Both the position numbers and the translations under genes were made by a program. Under the pieces are notes generated by a model. That model did no database searches and was not told the DNA's origin. It saw only the letters and a list, made by a program, of their open reading frames with translations. This document shows positions 36,029-45,930 of a stretch of 58,697 bases of DNA, in pieces (the stretch's first letter is position 1; each line of letters begins with the position of its first letter). The DNA is from Bacteroides sp. (GTDB taxonomy: Bacteria > Bacteroidota > Bacteroidia > Bacteroidales > Muribaculaceae): assembly GCA_014801585.1 (NCBI GenBank), contig JAAVDX010000039.1, positions 1 to 58,697 on the forward strand, given 5' to 3'.

Positions 36029-37249
36029 ATGAACAGATACTTTCTTGCGCTTGCTTTAGCCGCTACATCCCTCTCGGCTTCCGCTACATATATGGAGGCT
36101 CCCGCGGCTGACGAAGCTGTCGCTGAAAAGGACAGCATCGGATTCGTATTCACCGACGTGAAGATCAATCCTCATACCTCTGTAAAAGACCAGAATAAGT
36201 CCGGCACTTGCTGGGCTTTCTCCGGAGTTGCCCAACTCGAATCCGACGTGCTGCGGCGCGGAGGGGAAGAGATGGATCTTTCTGAGATGTTCATCGTGCG
36301 CCACAATTATAAGGAAAAGGCACGCAAATATATCCGCACCGGCGGAATGATCAACTTTGCACAGGGCGGAGGCTTTGCCGATGTGCTCGGTGCGCTCGAC
36401 GATTATGGTATCGTCCCCGAAGAGGCCTACGCCGGTCTCAACTACGGCGAACCCAAACACTACCATTATGAGATGGCGGCCGCTCTCAAGGCATATCTCG
36501 ATGCCATCCTCACAAATCCAAATAAGAAACTCTCCACCGCATGGGAAGCCGGTGTCGACGGAATTCTCGATGCCTACCTCGGCAAACTCCCCGAGACTTT
36601 CACGTATAAGGGTAAGACCTACACTCCCAAAGAGTTTGCAAAATCGCTCGGCCTCGACGGCAAAAAGTTCCGACTGCTGACGAGCTATACCCATCATCCC
36701 TTCTATACTCAGTTCGCTCTCGAAATCCCCGACAACTGGCGCTGGGCTCCCAGCTGGAATATTCCCATGGAGGAACTTAAGGCCTCGGTCGACAACGCTC
36801 TCGCCAACGGCTACACTATCGGTTGGGCTGCCGACGTCTCCGAACCTACCTTCAAATGGTATGAGGGCTACGCCGTGCTACCGGAAGAGAAGACCGAAGG
36901 TGATATGGACGACACAGAATTGTCTCGTTGGGTGAAACTCTCCGACGCCGACCGCGAGAAGGAGAAGAATAAAGTCAGTGGTCCCTGCAAGGAGCGCACA
37001 ATCACTCAGGCCGATCGTCAGACCGCCTACGATAACTTCACTACTACCGATGACCATGGTATGGAAATCGTCGGCACTGCCACCGACCAGGAAGGCAACC
37101 GATATTACAAAGTGAAAAATTCCTGGGATACGAATCAGATCTACGACGGCTACTTCTACGTCTCCGAACCCTATTTCCTCGAAAAGACAATCGGAGTCCT
37201 CGTCAATGAAGACGGTCTCCCGAAAGATGTGGCTAAAAAACTGAAATAA
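36029..37249 (+). CDS. Secreted C1B cysteine peptidase (bleomycin-hydrolase type)
   Basis: A 406-residue papain-superfamily peptidase related to aminopeptidase C and bleomycin hydrolase. QNKSGTCWAFSG (55-66) contains catalytic Cys61, DDHGMEIVG gives His343, and KNSWDTN gives Asn364. Unlike cytoplasmic PepC it has a signal peptide (MNRYFLALALAATSLSASAT), so it acts in the periplasm or outside. Bacteroidetes often carry such secreted PepC-like enzymes beside other peptidases, as here. A hairpin terminator follows. C1B enzymes usually form hexamers and trim peptides from the N-terminus. Confidence 0.93.
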   Translation: MNRYFLALALAATSLSASATYMEAPAADEAVAEKDSIGFVFTDVKINPHTSVKDQNKSGTCWAFSGVAQLESDVLRRGGEEMDLSEMFIVRHNYKEKARKYIRTGGMINFAQGGGFADVLGALDDYGIVPEEAYAGLNYGEPKHYHYEMAAALKAYLDAILTNPNKKLSTAWEAGVDGILDAYLGKLPETFTYKGKTYTPKEFAKSLGLDGKKFRLLTSYTHHPFYTQFALEIPDNWRWAPSWNIPMEELKASVDNALANGYTIGWAADVSEPTFKWYEGYAVLPEEKTEGDMDDTELSRWVKLSDADREKEKNKVSGPCKERTITQADRQTAYDNFTTTDDHGMEIVGTATDQEGNRYYKVKNSWDTNQIYDGYFYVSEPYFLEKTIGVLVNEDGLPKDVAKKLK

Positions 37250-37267
37250 GCTTAAAAGCGTTATAAT

Positions 37268-37304
37268 GACAGACGGAATAGGCGCAGTGCCTGTTCCTTC
37301 TGTC
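37268..37304 (+). terminator. Terminator after the C1B peptidase gene
   Basis: GACAGA-c-GGAAtAGGC pairs with GCCTgTTCC-t-TCTGTC with small mismatches, loop 5 nt; the T tail is weak. Confidence 0.6.
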
Positions 37305-37321
37305 GCTTAAAATGATAACGT

Positions 37322-38149
37322 ATGGAAGTCAGAGCAAAGAAAAATCTCGGTCAGCATTTCCTGACCGATCTCAATATCGCTGCCCGAATAGCTTCGACCA
37401 TATCTCCCGAAGTGCTGAAGGCCGACGCGGTCCGTTCGGAAGTGGCCGGAGCGCCCGAGCGTGCCGAGCAATGGGGTAAATTGCCCGTCATGGAGATCGG
37501 CCCGGGCATGGGCGTCCTCACGCGCTTTCTGGTAGAGGCCGGTCGCGACGTTACTGCCGTAGAGCTCGACTCTGAAAGTGTCGGATATCTTGCCCGCGAA
37601 ATGCCGGATCTGAAAGTGGTGGAGGCTGACTTCTTGCGTCTCGACCTCGACGATCTTATGGATGGCCGCCAGTTTGCGCTTATCGGCAATTATCCCTATA
37701 ATATCTCTTCTCAGATATTCTTTAAGGTACTCGACTATAAGGAGCAGATCCCTGTCGTAGCCGGAATGTTGCAGAAGGAGGTGGCCGAAAGGATATGTTC
37801 CGGTCCCGGTTCGAAGGTCTATGGAATCCTCTCGGTGTTGCTTCAGGCGTGGTACGACTGCGAATATCTCTTCAACGTGTCGCCCGGAGTCTTCTCTCCG
37901 CCGCCGAAAGTCATGAGCGGAGTCCTCCGCCTGACGCGCAATCGCCGAAAGGAACTCGGAGTCGACGAACGCGACTTCAAAAAGGTAGTCAAGATGGCTT
38001 TCGGTCAGCGTCGTAAGACTCTCCGCAACTCCCTCAAAGGTCTTCTTGGCGCCGACAATCCTATCATGCAGACTGAGATGATGTCGCTCCGCCCGGAGCG
38101 CCTCGGAGTCGAAGACTTCATCAAGATTGCCAAATCTCTTCCGAAATAA
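37322..38149 (+). CDS. rsmA: 16S rRNA dimethyladenosine transferase
   Basis: A 275-residue SAM methyltransferase (KsgA) that dimethylates the two adjacent adenines near the 3' end of 16S rRNA, a late 30S assembly step. KKNLGQHFLTDLNIAARIA (residues 6-24) is the N-terminal motif; MEIGPGMGVLTRFLVEAGRD near residue 57 is motif I; LIGNYPYNISSQIFFKVL near residue 120 contains the NxPY catalytic motif. Length is typical. lysS follows after 73 bp; a TAATTTTG -7-like element at 38162 may give lysS a separate promoter. Confidence 0.97.
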   Translation: MEVRAKKNLGQHFLTDLNIAARIASTISPEVLKADAVRSEVAGAPERAEQWGKLPVMEIGPGMGVLTRFLVEAGRDVTAVELDSESVGYLAREMPDLKVVEADFLRLDLDDLMDGRQFALIGNYPYNISSQIFFKVLDYKEQIPVVAGMLQKEVAERICSGPGSKVYGILSVLLQAWYDCEYLFNVSPGVFSPPPKVMSGVLRLTRNRRKELGVDERDFKKVVKMAFGQRRKTLRNSLKGLLGADNPIMQTEMMSLRPERLGVEDFIKIAKSLPK

Positions 38150-38222
38150 GGAAATATTTGCTAATTTTGTAGAATATTTCATCTTTAGGCAATTTAGAAA
38201 AATTTAGACAATACAGCATATA

Positions 38223-39785
38223 ATGGCAAACAATCAGGAATTAAGCGAACAGGAAATTGTGCGCCGCCGCTCGATGGAGGCGCTTCGCGAACGCGGGATC
38301 GATCCCTTCCCCGCCGCTGAATATGAAGTGACGGGACATACCGACGAAATCCGCGAAAATTTCTCCGACGATCTTACTCCCCCGCGTCAGGTGCGCGTAG
38401 CCGGCCGTATCATGAGCCGTCGCATAATGGGTAAGGCCTCTTTTATGGAACTCCAGGACGGCCACGGCCGTATTCAGGTCTATGTCAGCCGCGACGACCT
38501 CTGTCCCGGTGAGGACAAGGAGTTCTACAACGTAGTCTTCAAGAAACTTATGGATATCGGTGACTTCATCGGTGTCGAAGGTTTCGTCTTCCGCACTCAG
38601 ATGGGGGAGATCACTATCCATGCCGAGAAAATCACATTCCTCGGCAAGAGCCTGCGTCCGCTCCCGATTGTGAAGATGAAGGATGGCAAAGCCTACGATG
38701 CCTTCACTGATCCCGAACTCCGTTATCGTCGCCGCTACGTCGACCTCGTTGTCAACAAGGGAGTAAAGGAAATATTCGAGAAGCGCACGAAGATGTTCAA
38801 CTCCATGCGCGAATATTTCAACTCTTTCGGCTACACTGAGGTTGACACTCCCGTCCTCCAGTCGATTCCCGGCGGGGCTGCCGCGCGTCCGTTCGTGACT
38901 CATCACAACGCGCTCGATATCCCCCTCTATCTCCGAATCGCCAACGAACTCTATCTCAAGCGCCTTATCGTTGGCGGCTTCGACGGTGTGTATGAATTCT
39001 CCCGCAACTTCCGCAATGAAGGCATGGACCGCACTCATAATCCGGAATTCACATGTATGGAAATCTACGTTCCCTACAAGGACTACAACTGGATGATGAG
39101 CTTCACCGAGAAAATGCTCGAGAAGATCGCCCTCGACGTCAACGGCACGACGAAAGTGCAGATAGGCGACCACGAAGTGGACTTCAAGGCACCCTATCCG
39201 CGCATCACTATGACTCAGGCCATTAAGGATGCCACGGGCTTCGACATCACCGGTAAGTCGGAAGATGAACTCCGCGCTTTCTGCAAGGAAGCCGGCATCG
39301 AGGTCGAACCCTCAATGGGCAAAGGCAAACTTATCGACGAAATCTTCGGCGAAAAGTGTGAAGGCTCGTTTATCCAGCCTACATTTATCATCGACTATCC
39401 CATCGAGATGTCGCCGCTCACAAAGCGTCATCGCGACAATCCGGAGCTCACCGAACGTTTCGAACTCATGGTCAACGGCAAGGAACTTGCCAACGCCTAT
39501 TCCGAGCTCAACGACCCCATCGATCAGTATGAGCGCTTCGTAGAGCAGATGCGTCTTGCCGATAAGGGCGACGACGAGGCTATGGTCATCGACGCCGATT
39601 TCATCCGCGCTCTTGAATACGGCATGCCCCCCACATCCGGAATGGGTATCGGTATGGATCGTCTCGCAATGATCCTGACCGGTCAGCCTACAATCCAGGA
39701 GGTGCTTCTCTTCCCCCAGATGCGTCCCGAAAAGCGTGCTAAGAAAGAGGAAGATGGCGCTGAAGCGGCTGAGTCAGAAGAGTAA
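38223..39785 (+). CDS. lysS: Lysyl-tRNA synthetase, class II
   Basis: A 520-residue class II synthetase. The N-terminal anticodon-binding OB domain includes VRVAGRIMSRRIMGKASFME and VYVSRDDL. Class II motifs are FSRNFRNEGMDRTHNPEFTC (motif 2, near residue 259) and GMGIGMDRLAMILTGQPTIQ (motif 3, near residue 475). The KSEDELRAFCKEAGIEVEPS insert before motif 3 is usual in this enzyme. The C-terminus ends in a short acidic tail (EDGAEAAESEE). It lies in a plus-strand run rsmA-lysS-gpsA-pgi with gaps of 73, 56 and 65 bp. Confidence 0.97.
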   Translation: MANNQELSEQEIVRRRSMEALRERGIDPFPAAEYEVTGHTDEIRENFSDDLTPPRQVRVAGRIMSRRIMGKASFMELQDGHGRIQVYVSRDDLCPGEDKEFYNVVFKKLMDIGDFIGVEGFVFRTQMGEITIHAEKITFLGKSLRPLPIVKMKDGKAYDAFTDPELRYRRRYVDLVVNKGVKEIFEKRTKMFNSMREYFNSFGYTEVDTPVLQSIPGGAAARPFVTHHNALDIPLYLRIANELYLKRLIVGGFDGVYEFSRNFRNEGMDRTHNPEFTCMEIYVPYKDYNWMMSFTEKMLEKIALDVNGTTKVQIGDHEVDFKAPYPRITMTQAIKDATGFDITGKSEDELRAFCKEAGIEVEPSMGKGKLIDEIFGEKCEGSFIQPTFIIDYPIEMSPLTKRHRDNPELTERFELMVNGKELANAYSELNDPIDQYERFVEQMRLADKGDDEAMVIDADFIRALEYGMPPTSGMGIGMDRLAMILTGQPTIQEVLLFPQMRPEKRAKKEEDGAEAAESEE

Positions 39786-39841
39786 TTACAGCAATTATCC
39801 GGCTCTCCCCGTGTAGAAAGCCGGTCAATCATGATCTTATC

Positions 39842-40846
39842 ATGAATAATGAATTAGGCAGAATAGCAGTCATTGGAGGCGGCAGTTGGGCCACGGCGTT
39901 GGCCAAACTGCTGCTGAAAAACTGCGACCGTATCGTATGGTATATCCATCGACAGGATCGTATCGACGATTTCATCCGCTATCGTCACAACCCGGTATAT
40001 CTCTCCGACGTCAGTTTCGACATTGAGAGAATCGACTTTACGTCCGACATCAATGAGGCATGCCGTTTGGCCGACACATTGGTAGTGGCCGTCCCTTCTC
40101 CTTATTTCAAAGGAATTGCCGATGGTATCACGGTCGACATAGCCGGCCGATATATCGTATCTGCGGTTAAAGGTATTGTCCCCGACGTCAATATGATTGT
40201 GACCGACTACTTCGCTCAGAAGTTCGGTTGCGATGATGAGCATCTTATGGTCATCGGTGGTCCGTGTCATGCCGAAGAGGTCGCTCTCGAGCGCCTAAGT
40301 TATCTGACAATCGGATGCCACAATACAGCCCACAGCCGCGAATTTGCCTCTCTTATCGCCGGCCCCAAACTAAAGACCATCATTTCCTCCGACGTAGCCG
40401 GAATTGAATATGGAGCCGTCCTTAAGAATGTGTATGCCATAGCGGGCGGTATTGTCAACGGTATGAAAGCCGGCGATAACTTCATGGCGATGCTCGTCTG
40501 CAATGCCATACGCGAAATGCGACGTTTTGTGGATGCGATCTCCCCGATGCCCGACCGCGATATCGACCGTTCCGCCTATCTCGGCGACCTCCTCGTCACT
40601 GCCTACAGTAAATTCTCGCGCAATCATAATTTCGGCTCCATGATCGGCAAGGGATATAGCGTGAAAGCAGCCATGATGGAGATGGCGATGGTGGCCGAAG
40701 GCTATTACGGCACAAAATGCATCTACGAGATAAATCGCGACTCAGTCCGCGTCGACATGCCGATTCTCGACTGCATGTATGCCATCCTTTATGAGAATCG
40801 TACGGCCCGTCGAGCAATCGACCGCATCACCGACACGTTCTCCTGA
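39842..40846 (+). CDS. gpsA: NAD(P)-dependent glycerol-3-phosphate dehydrogenase
   Basis: A 334-residue enzyme reducing dihydroxyacetone phosphate to sn-glycerol 3-phosphate for phospholipid synthesis. IAVIGGGSWATALAKLLLKN (residues 8-27) is the dinucleotide-binding motif; SAVKGI near residue 111 and AGIEYGAVLKNVYAIAGGIV near residue 186 carry catalytic lysines. The sequence diverges somewhat from proteobacterial GpsA but is full length. pgi follows after 65 bp. Confidence 0.95.
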   Translation: MNNELGRIAVIGGGSWATALAKLLLKNCDRIVWYIHRQDRIDDFIRYRHNPVYLSDVSFDIERIDFTSDINEACRLADTLVVAVPSPYFKGIADGITVDIAGRYIVSAVKGIVPDVNMIVTDYFAQKFGCDDEHLMVIGGPCHAEEVALERLSYLTIGCHNTAHSREFASLIAGPKLKTIISSDVAGIEYGAVLKNVYAIAGGIVNGMKAGDNFMAMLVCNAIREMRRFVDAISPMPDRDIDRSAYLGDLLVTAYSKFSRNHNFGSMIGKGYSVKAAMMEMAMVAEGYYGTKCIYEINRDSVRVDMPILDCMYAILYENRTARRAIDRITDTFS

Positions 40847-40911
40847 AATCCCGAAAACTCCTCACCCCCCCATAACTCCAACCCAAAAAAATAACCCAAA
40901 TTCAAGATATT

Positions 40912-42249
40912 ATGAAATCAATCCAGTTAAACATTCAAGATGCCGTCTACTTCGCTGAGAAGCAATTTGAGGCAAACAAAGATCAGGCTACAGAAGCAAT
41001 CACCAAGCTCGCTGAAGGCACAGGCGCAGGCTCCGATTTTATCGGTTGGGTAAATCTCCCCAAGGAAGTTCCCGCTGAACTCGTTGCCCGCATTGAAAAG
41101 ACTGCCGAGCGTCTTCGCGAAAACTGCGAGTATGTCGTATGTATCGGCATCGGCGGTTCTTATCTTGGTGCAAAAGCCGTCATTACAGCTCTTTCCGACA
41201 GCTTCGCTGATTATTACGCTCCCGCTCCCAAGTCGCCGAAGGTGGTCTATGCCGGTCAGAATATCGGCGAAGAATATACTGCCGAACTCCAGAAACTCCT
41301 CGAAGGCAAGAAATTCGGTATTATCGTAATCTCCAAGTCTGGTACGACTACCGAACCCGCCATAGCATTCCGCATCCTTAAGGATCAACTCGAGAAGCAG
41401 GCCGGTAAGGAAGCTGCAAAGGATCTCATCGTTGCTATCACCGATGCCAACAAGGGTGCGCTCCGCGCAATGTCTGATAAGGAAGGATATGAGACCTACG
41501 TAATTCCCGACAATGTAGGCGGACGTTTCTCCGTACTCACTCCCGTAGGCCTTCTCCCCATCGCCGTCGCAGGCCACGACATCAAGAAGCTTCTCGCAGG
41601 TGCCGCCGATATGCTGACCGCTACCGAACACCCCGGTCCCGACAATATCGCCGAGACCTACGCTCGTGTCCGCAATGCCCTCTACAACAACGGCAAGAAG
41701 ATCGAACTCCTCGTCAACTACAATCCCAAACTCCACTACTTCGCTGAATGGTGGAAGCAGCTCTATGGCGAGAGCGAAGGCAAGGAGGGTAAGGGTATCT
41801 TCCCCGCAAGCGTCGACAATACTACCGATCTTCACTCTATGGGTCAGTGGATTCAGGAAGGTGAGCGCACTATCTTCGAGACTGTGCTCTCTGTGAAGAA
41901 GCCTGCTGTTTCTGTCCGCGTCCCCGAGAATGCTGAAAACCTCGACGGTATCAACTATCTCGCCGGAAAGAATATCGACGAAGTAAACAAGATGGCCGAA
42001 CTCGGCACTAAGATCGCCCACGTCGAAGGTGGTGTCCCCAACATCCGTATCGAACTCGACAAACTCGATGAGTACACTCTCGGTGCCCTCATCTATTTCT
42101 TCGAGAAGGCTTGTGGAATCAGCGGCTATATCCTCGGTGTCAACCCCTTCAACCAGCCCGGCGTAGAGGCTTATAAGAAGAACATGTTCGCTCTTCTCGA
42201 AAAACCCGGCTACGAAAAGGAGACCGAGGCCATTAAGGCAAAACTTTAA
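40912..42249 (+). CDS. pgi: Glucose-6-phosphate isomerase
   Basis: A 445-residue enzyme of the short bacterial type, interconverting glucose 6-phosphate and fructose 6-phosphate. [20 protein letters not shown] (near residues 75-94) is the sugar-isomerase signature, [20 protein letters not shown] (near residue 142) the SIS-domain phosphate loop, and [17 protein letters not shown] near residue 302 contains active-site residues. Codon use is biased, as for highly expressed genes. A terminator follows at 42279-42312. Confidence 0.97.
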   Translation: MKSIQLNIQDAVYFAEKQFEANKDQATEAITKLAEGTGAGSDFIGWVNLPKEVPAELVARIEKTAERLRENCEYVVCIGIGGSYLGAKAVITALSDSFADYYAPAPKSPKVVYAGQNIGEEYTAELQKLLEGKKFGIIVISKSGTTTEPAIAFRILKDQLEKQAGKEAAKDLIVAITDANKGALRAMSDKEGYETYVIPDNVGGRFSVLTPVGLLPIAVAGHDIKKLLAGAADMLTATEHPGPDNIAETYARVRNALYNNGKKIELLVNYNPKLHYFAEWWKQLYGESEGKEGKGIFPASVDNTTDLHSMGQWIQEGERTIFETVLSVKKPAVSVRVPENAENLDGINYLAGKNIDEVNKMAELGTKIAHVEGGVPNIRIELDKLDEYTLGALIYFFEKACGISGYILGVNPFNQPGVEAYKKNMFALLEKPGYEKETEAIKAKL

Positions 42250-42278
42250 GATTTTCCTCGATTATTAAGAATATTTTG

Positions 42279-42312
42279 AATGAGATGGGCATATTTTTAT
42301 GCTCATCTCATT
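42279..42312 (+). terminator. pgi terminator
   Basis: AATGAGATGGGCAT (42279-42292) pairs with ATGCTCATCTCATT (42299-42312) with one mismatch, followed by T-rich sequence. A -7-like TATATTTG lies just beyond (near 42322) and may start the next gene. Confidence 0.8.
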
Positions 42313-42431
42313 TATTTTGTTTATATTTGTATCATCGGAGCCAGCAAGATTCTGCAATTCTTCCGATTTCTGCAGACTCTCGCTCCGTATCTTTCCGACG
42401 AACTATATTTAACTTATAAGCGAATAACTTA

Positions 42432-44390
42432 ATGAAAAAATTTTTTACTCTCGCAGCAGGCTTGGTTCTTGCAGCTCCCTCGTTGCTGACGCAGGCTGCT
42501 GACGACACCGTATTCTCCTATGCTACCCCCGGAGAAGCTACGCAGGCTATAGGCTGGGGCCGACTCGTCGACAACGACGTGGCCATCCGTCTCGACAATC
42601 CTATGTATGTTGGCTATGAAGTTATTGGTATCAGCGTCGATATCCCGGTAGTTGCCGGTTGTGAAGTTGCTCCCGTCGGTAAGGCATGGCTCACTTCCGA
42701 ACTCTTTGTCAGCCCCAAGACCTATGATAACGTCCCCGACATCGGCGACCCCGAAGGTGTGCCGGGTGAAATCAAGAATGTAGGCACGGAGGAAAATCCT
42801 CAGTATCGCCTCGATATCACTTTCCCCGAACCTTACGTGATTCCTGAAGAGGGTGTCTACGTCGGTTACACCCTTACCGTCACCAAGCTCAATGCCTGGA
42901 CTAAGAAATATCCCGTCTCCATCACTCCCTCTCCGGCTCCCCAGGGTGGCCTGTATATGCACTCAAGCTATCCGGCAAGCACTACCACTCCTCCTATCGC
43001 TCAGCATAAGGAATGGCAGGATCTCGCTGTTTCAAATCAGGCCGTCAGCACGATGCGCGTGATTCTTCGCGGGCAGAAACCGGAACGCGGTGGCGTCTTC
43101 TCTCCTCAGCCCAATGTATATGGCGAAAACGGCAAGGAGAAAAGCGTCAATGGTGTCTTCTACAATTACGGCAGCGAACCCGTCAGCTCTATCGGCTATA
43201 CTATGCTTATCGTCAACGCCGGAGATTCCGATAATTCTTCTACCGTCAATGGGTCTCTTACTCTTCCCACAGCCGTTCAGCCCGAGGAATCACTTGAGGT
43301 CAGTCTCCCCCTCACTATCCCCGTCATTTCCGGCGACTATAATGTGACCCTCACTACCGATCTGATCAACGGTCAGGCCAACCTCTACGATAAGAATAAG
43401 GCTGATTTCACAATCGTTTCGCGTCCCTGGATTCCCCGCAAGCGTACTCTCGTGGAGGAATACACAGGCCTCTGGTGTGGATATTGCCCTGAAGCTTACG
43501 TTACTATCCGTCAGCAGCAGGATATCCGCCCCGATGACTTCGTGACCCTCACTTTCCATCGCGGCGACCAGATTCAGACTATCGCCAGCGATTTCCAACC
43601 CGCTCCCAATGCCGGCGAACCCGCTGTGCAGTTCGACCGCGGTCAGTTCTCAAATGAGTATCCCTCTTTTGGCAATATGATCGAGAATTGCAACGATATG
43701 CTCGCTCCCGCTGATATCGATGTGATGATTTTCTGGAAAGATTCCGAACACACCGCGCTTCGCGCCGACGCAACTCTCCATTTCCTCGATGCGGCTGAAG
43801 CCGATCAGTATCGTCTATCTTTCGCCCTCGTGGAAGACGATATGACCTCTCCCGATTATAAACAGCGCAATTTCTTCTGGGATGCTTCTCAGTACACTTC
43901 CGATTGGTATAAGGGCAAATACTGGGATCTCTTCGTGGGTAAACCCTATGAAGTGACCGGTATTGTCTATGATGATGTGACTCTCCTCTTCCCCGATTGT
44001 CTCGGTATTCCCAATTCTGTCGAAGCAATTCCTGCCGATAGCAAGATGGTATGCACTCAGAATTTCAACCTCGCCGATGCCGTTGGTGTCTACAACACTA
44101 ATATGGGCAAAAACGTAATCCTCGATCCCAATAAACTCCGTGTCGTTGCCCTCCTTGTCGATACAAAGACCGGAAAGGCAATGAATGTCAATACTTCCGG
44201 TTATTCCGGCGATGCCCCCCTCTACGACAAGTGGGTAGGCGTGGATACTGTCTCTGATGCTGAGATTGTGGCAGTCGAATACTTCACTCTCGGTGGCATC
44301 CGTCTTGCAGAGCGCCCCGTCAGCGGCGCTTACATCGTGGTAAGTCATCACGCAGATGGCTCCGTCTCTACTGCCAAAAGATTGCAGTGA
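42432..44390 (+). CDS. Secreted Omp28/thioredoxin-like protein with sorting tail
   Basis: A 652-residue secreted protein. The signal peptide is MKKFFTLAAGLVLAAPSLLT. The first half is beta-rich (Ig-like; choice-of-anchor type). At 342-353 EEYTGLWCGYCP gives a thioredoxin-fold start with Cys349 and Cys352, as in the Omp28 family of Bacteroidetes surface lipoproteins, though this one lacks a lipobox cysteine. Function in the family is unclear; a redox role is possible because the CxxC is kept. The C-terminus (AVEYFTLGGIRLAERPVSGA, then YIVVSHHADGSVSTAKRLQ) is another version of the sorting-like tail. Confidence 0.85.
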   Translation: MKKFFTLAAGLVLAAPSLLTQAADDTVFSYATPGEATQAIGWGRLVDNDVAIRLDNPMYVGYEVIGISVDIPVVAGCEVAPVGKAWLTSELFVSPKTYDNVPDIGDPEGVPGEIKNVGTEENPQYRLDITFPEPYVIPEEGVYVGYTLTVTKLNAWTKKYPVSITPSPAPQGGLYMHSSYPASTTTPPIAQHKEWQDLAVSNQAVSTMRVILRGQKPERGGVFSPQPNVYGENGKEKSVNGVFYNYGSEPVSSIGYTMLIVNAGDSDNSSTVNGSLTLPTAVQPEESLEVSLPLTIPVISGDYNVTLTTDLINGQANLYDKNKADFTIVSRPWIPRKRTLVEEYTGLWCGYCPEAYVTIRQQQDIRPDDFVTLTFHRGDQIQTIASDFQPAPNAGEPAVQFDRGQFSNEYPSFGNMIENCNDMLAPADIDVMIFWKDSEHTALRADATLHFLDAAEADQYRLSFALVEDDMTSPDYKQRNFFWDASQYTSDWYKGKYWDLFVGKPYEVTGIVYDDVTLLFPDCLGIPNSVEAIPADSKMVCTQNFNLADAVGVYNTNMGKNVILDPNKLRVVALLVDTKTGKAMNVNTSGYSGDAPLYDKWVGVDTVSDAEIVAVEYFTLGGIRLAERPVSGAYIVVSHHADGSVSTAKRLQ

Positions 44391-44436
44391 CTGCAAATAT
44401 ATGGCAGCCAACTGCTAAAATTTAAGAATATTTAAG

Positions 44437-44498
44437 TCTCGGAGAGCAAATTTAAATCCTCATAAATTAGGAATTTGCTCTCCGAGATTGTATCTTTG
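44437..44498 (+). promoter_or_regulatory. 16-bp inverted repeat overlapping the recA promoter
   Basis: TCTCGGAGAGCAAATT (44437-44452) and AATTTGCTCTCCGAGA (44472-44487) are perfect reverse complements, 19 nt apart. The -7 TATCTTTG (44491-44498) of recA starts 4 nt later and the -33 position falls in the repeat. It could be the terminator of the upstream gene, an operator for recA, or both. It does not resemble a LexA box I know. Confidence 0.65.
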
Positions 44499-44524
44499 CA
44501 CCATAAATAAAAATCTTACAGAAA

Positions 44525-45733
44525 ATGGCAAAGAAAAAAGCAACTACCAAGGCGGCTGTAGGCCGCATCAGCGATATGGAAGCCAAGCGCAAGGCTCTCA
44601 GTATGACTATGGCGCATCTTGAAAAGGATTTCGGCTCTGGCGCTATCATGCGTCTCGGCGACGATAAGGTGCAGGATGTCGAGGCTATCTCTACCGGTTC
44701 TATCGGTCTGGATTTCGCTCTCGGTATCGGTGGCCTCCCACGTGGCCGAATCACTGAAATCTACGGCCCCGAATCTTCCGGTAAGACTACTCTCGCTATC
44801 CACGTTATTGCAGAAGCCCAGAAGCAGGGTGGTATCTGTGCTATCATCGATGCCGAGCATGCTTTCGACCGCTTCTATGCCGAAAAACTCGGTGTCGACG
44901 TCAACAATCTTTGGATCGCTCAGCCCGACAATGGTGAGCAGGCTCTCGATATTGCTGAGCAGCTTATCAACTCCGGTGCTATCGACGTATTGGTGATCGA
45001 TTCCGTGGCGGCACTTACCCCGAAGGCCGAACTCGAAGGAGAAATGGGAGAGAAGAACGTAGGTCTCCATGCCCGTCTGATGAGCCAGGCTATGAGAAAA
45101 CTGACCGGTACAATCTCTCGCACCCGCACATGCTGCATTTTCATCAACCAGATGCGTGAGAAAATCGGTGTGATGTTCGGCAATCCTGAGACTACTACCG
45201 GTGGTAACGCACTGAAATTCTATGCTTCCGTGCGTCTTGATATCCGTCCCAGTTCATTCATCAAGGATGGCGATGAGTCAATCGGACGCCTCGTAAAAGT
45301 AAAGGTTGTCAAGAATAAGGTCGCGCCTCCGTTCAAGCGCGCCGAGTTCGACATAATGTTCGGCGAAGGCATCTCTCGTTCCGGTGAGGTTCTCGATATG
45401 GCCGTAGATCTCGGCATCGTCAAGAAATCCGGAGCATGGTTCAGCTACAACGGATCAAAGCTCGGTCAGGGCCGCGACGCAGTAAAGCGCGTCATTCAAG
45501 ACAATCCCGAACTGATGGAAGAGCTCTCCGGACTTGTCCGTGCCAAACTCGCCGAAGCTGCCCATTCAGAAAGTTCCCGTCCCAATCCCTTCCTACCCGG
45601 CAAAGAGACCACCCGTGCCGAAGAAGGTGACGAAGACATCGACATGGACGACGAAAACATCGACGACCGCACCGACGACTCCGCCACCGGCGACCTCTTC
45701 GGCGACGACTTCGACGTAGAAATCGACGAATAA
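44525..45733 (+). CDS. recA: Recombinase RecA
   Basis: A 402-residue ATP-dependent strand-exchange protein. GPESSGKTT (81-89) is Walker [21 protein letters not shown] near residue 157 contains Walker B, and [20 protein letters not shown] near residue 210 spans loop L2. The core is full length and highly conserved. The C-terminus is about 45 residues longer than E. coli RecA and very acidic ([20 protein letters not shown], then [17 protein letters not shown]). Acidic tails restrain RecA filament activity in studied species. Promoter and inverted repeat lie directly upstream. Confidence 0.98.
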   Translation: MAKKKATTKAAVGRISDMEAKRKALSMTMAHLEKDFGSGAIMRLGDDKVQDVEAISTGSIGLDFALGIGGLPRGRITEIYGPESSGKTTLAIHVIAEAQKQGGICAIIDAEHAFDRFYAEKLGVDVNNLWIAQPDNGEQALDIAEQLINSGAIDVLVIDSVAALTPKAELEGEMGEKNVGLHARLMSQAMRKLTGTISRTRTCCIFINQMREKIGVMFGNPETTTGGNALKFYASVRLDIRPSSFIKDGDESIGRLVKVKVVKNKVAPPFKRAEFDIMFGEGISRSGEVLDMAVDLGIVKKSGAWFSYNGSKLGQGRDAVKRVIQDNPELMEELSGLVRAKLAEAAHSESSRPNPFLPGKETTRAEEGDEDIDMDDENIDDRTDDSATGDLFGDDFDVEIDE

Positions 45734-45759
45734 CCCTCCGGAAACCCTTCCTCGACCAT

Positions 45760-45837
45760 ACACGGGAAAGACCGCAGGTCTTTCTCGTGCGCGTAGCTCC
45801 GACTTCGCCGGAGACAATAGATTGCCCTTAGCAATCC
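45760..45837. repeat. Triple-hairpin dispersed repeat, copy A
   Basis: A 78-bp element with three successive hairpins: GAAAGACC with GGTCTTTC (outer CACG/CGTG), CTCCG with CGGAG, and GATTGC with GCAATC. A second copy lies at 46235-46312. Differences between copies keep the stems paired. Confidence 0.85.
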
Positions 45838-45876
45838 CCATCCAACCACCCTTGATTGAGAACAGATTAAGAGCGA

Positions 45877-45930
45877 CAGAATAAAAACACAAATTCCCCG
45901 TTTTCGGCTACTGCCGAAACGGGGAATTTT
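45877..45930 (-). repeat. Hairpin direct repeat flanking hipBA, copy 1
   Basis: Begins CAGAATAAAAACACAAATTC; the first 30 bp (45877-45906) are identical to 48205-48234. AAATTCCCCGTTTTCGGC (45891-45908) pairs with GCCGAAACGGGGAATTT (45913-45929), one bulge. On the minus strand a T-rich tail follows, so it is also a terminator for a minus-strand transcript. Confidence 0.85.

Noticed and set aside
40927..42021. 364-residue antisense open frame over pgi
   Set aside because: Shadow frame; pgi is unambiguous.
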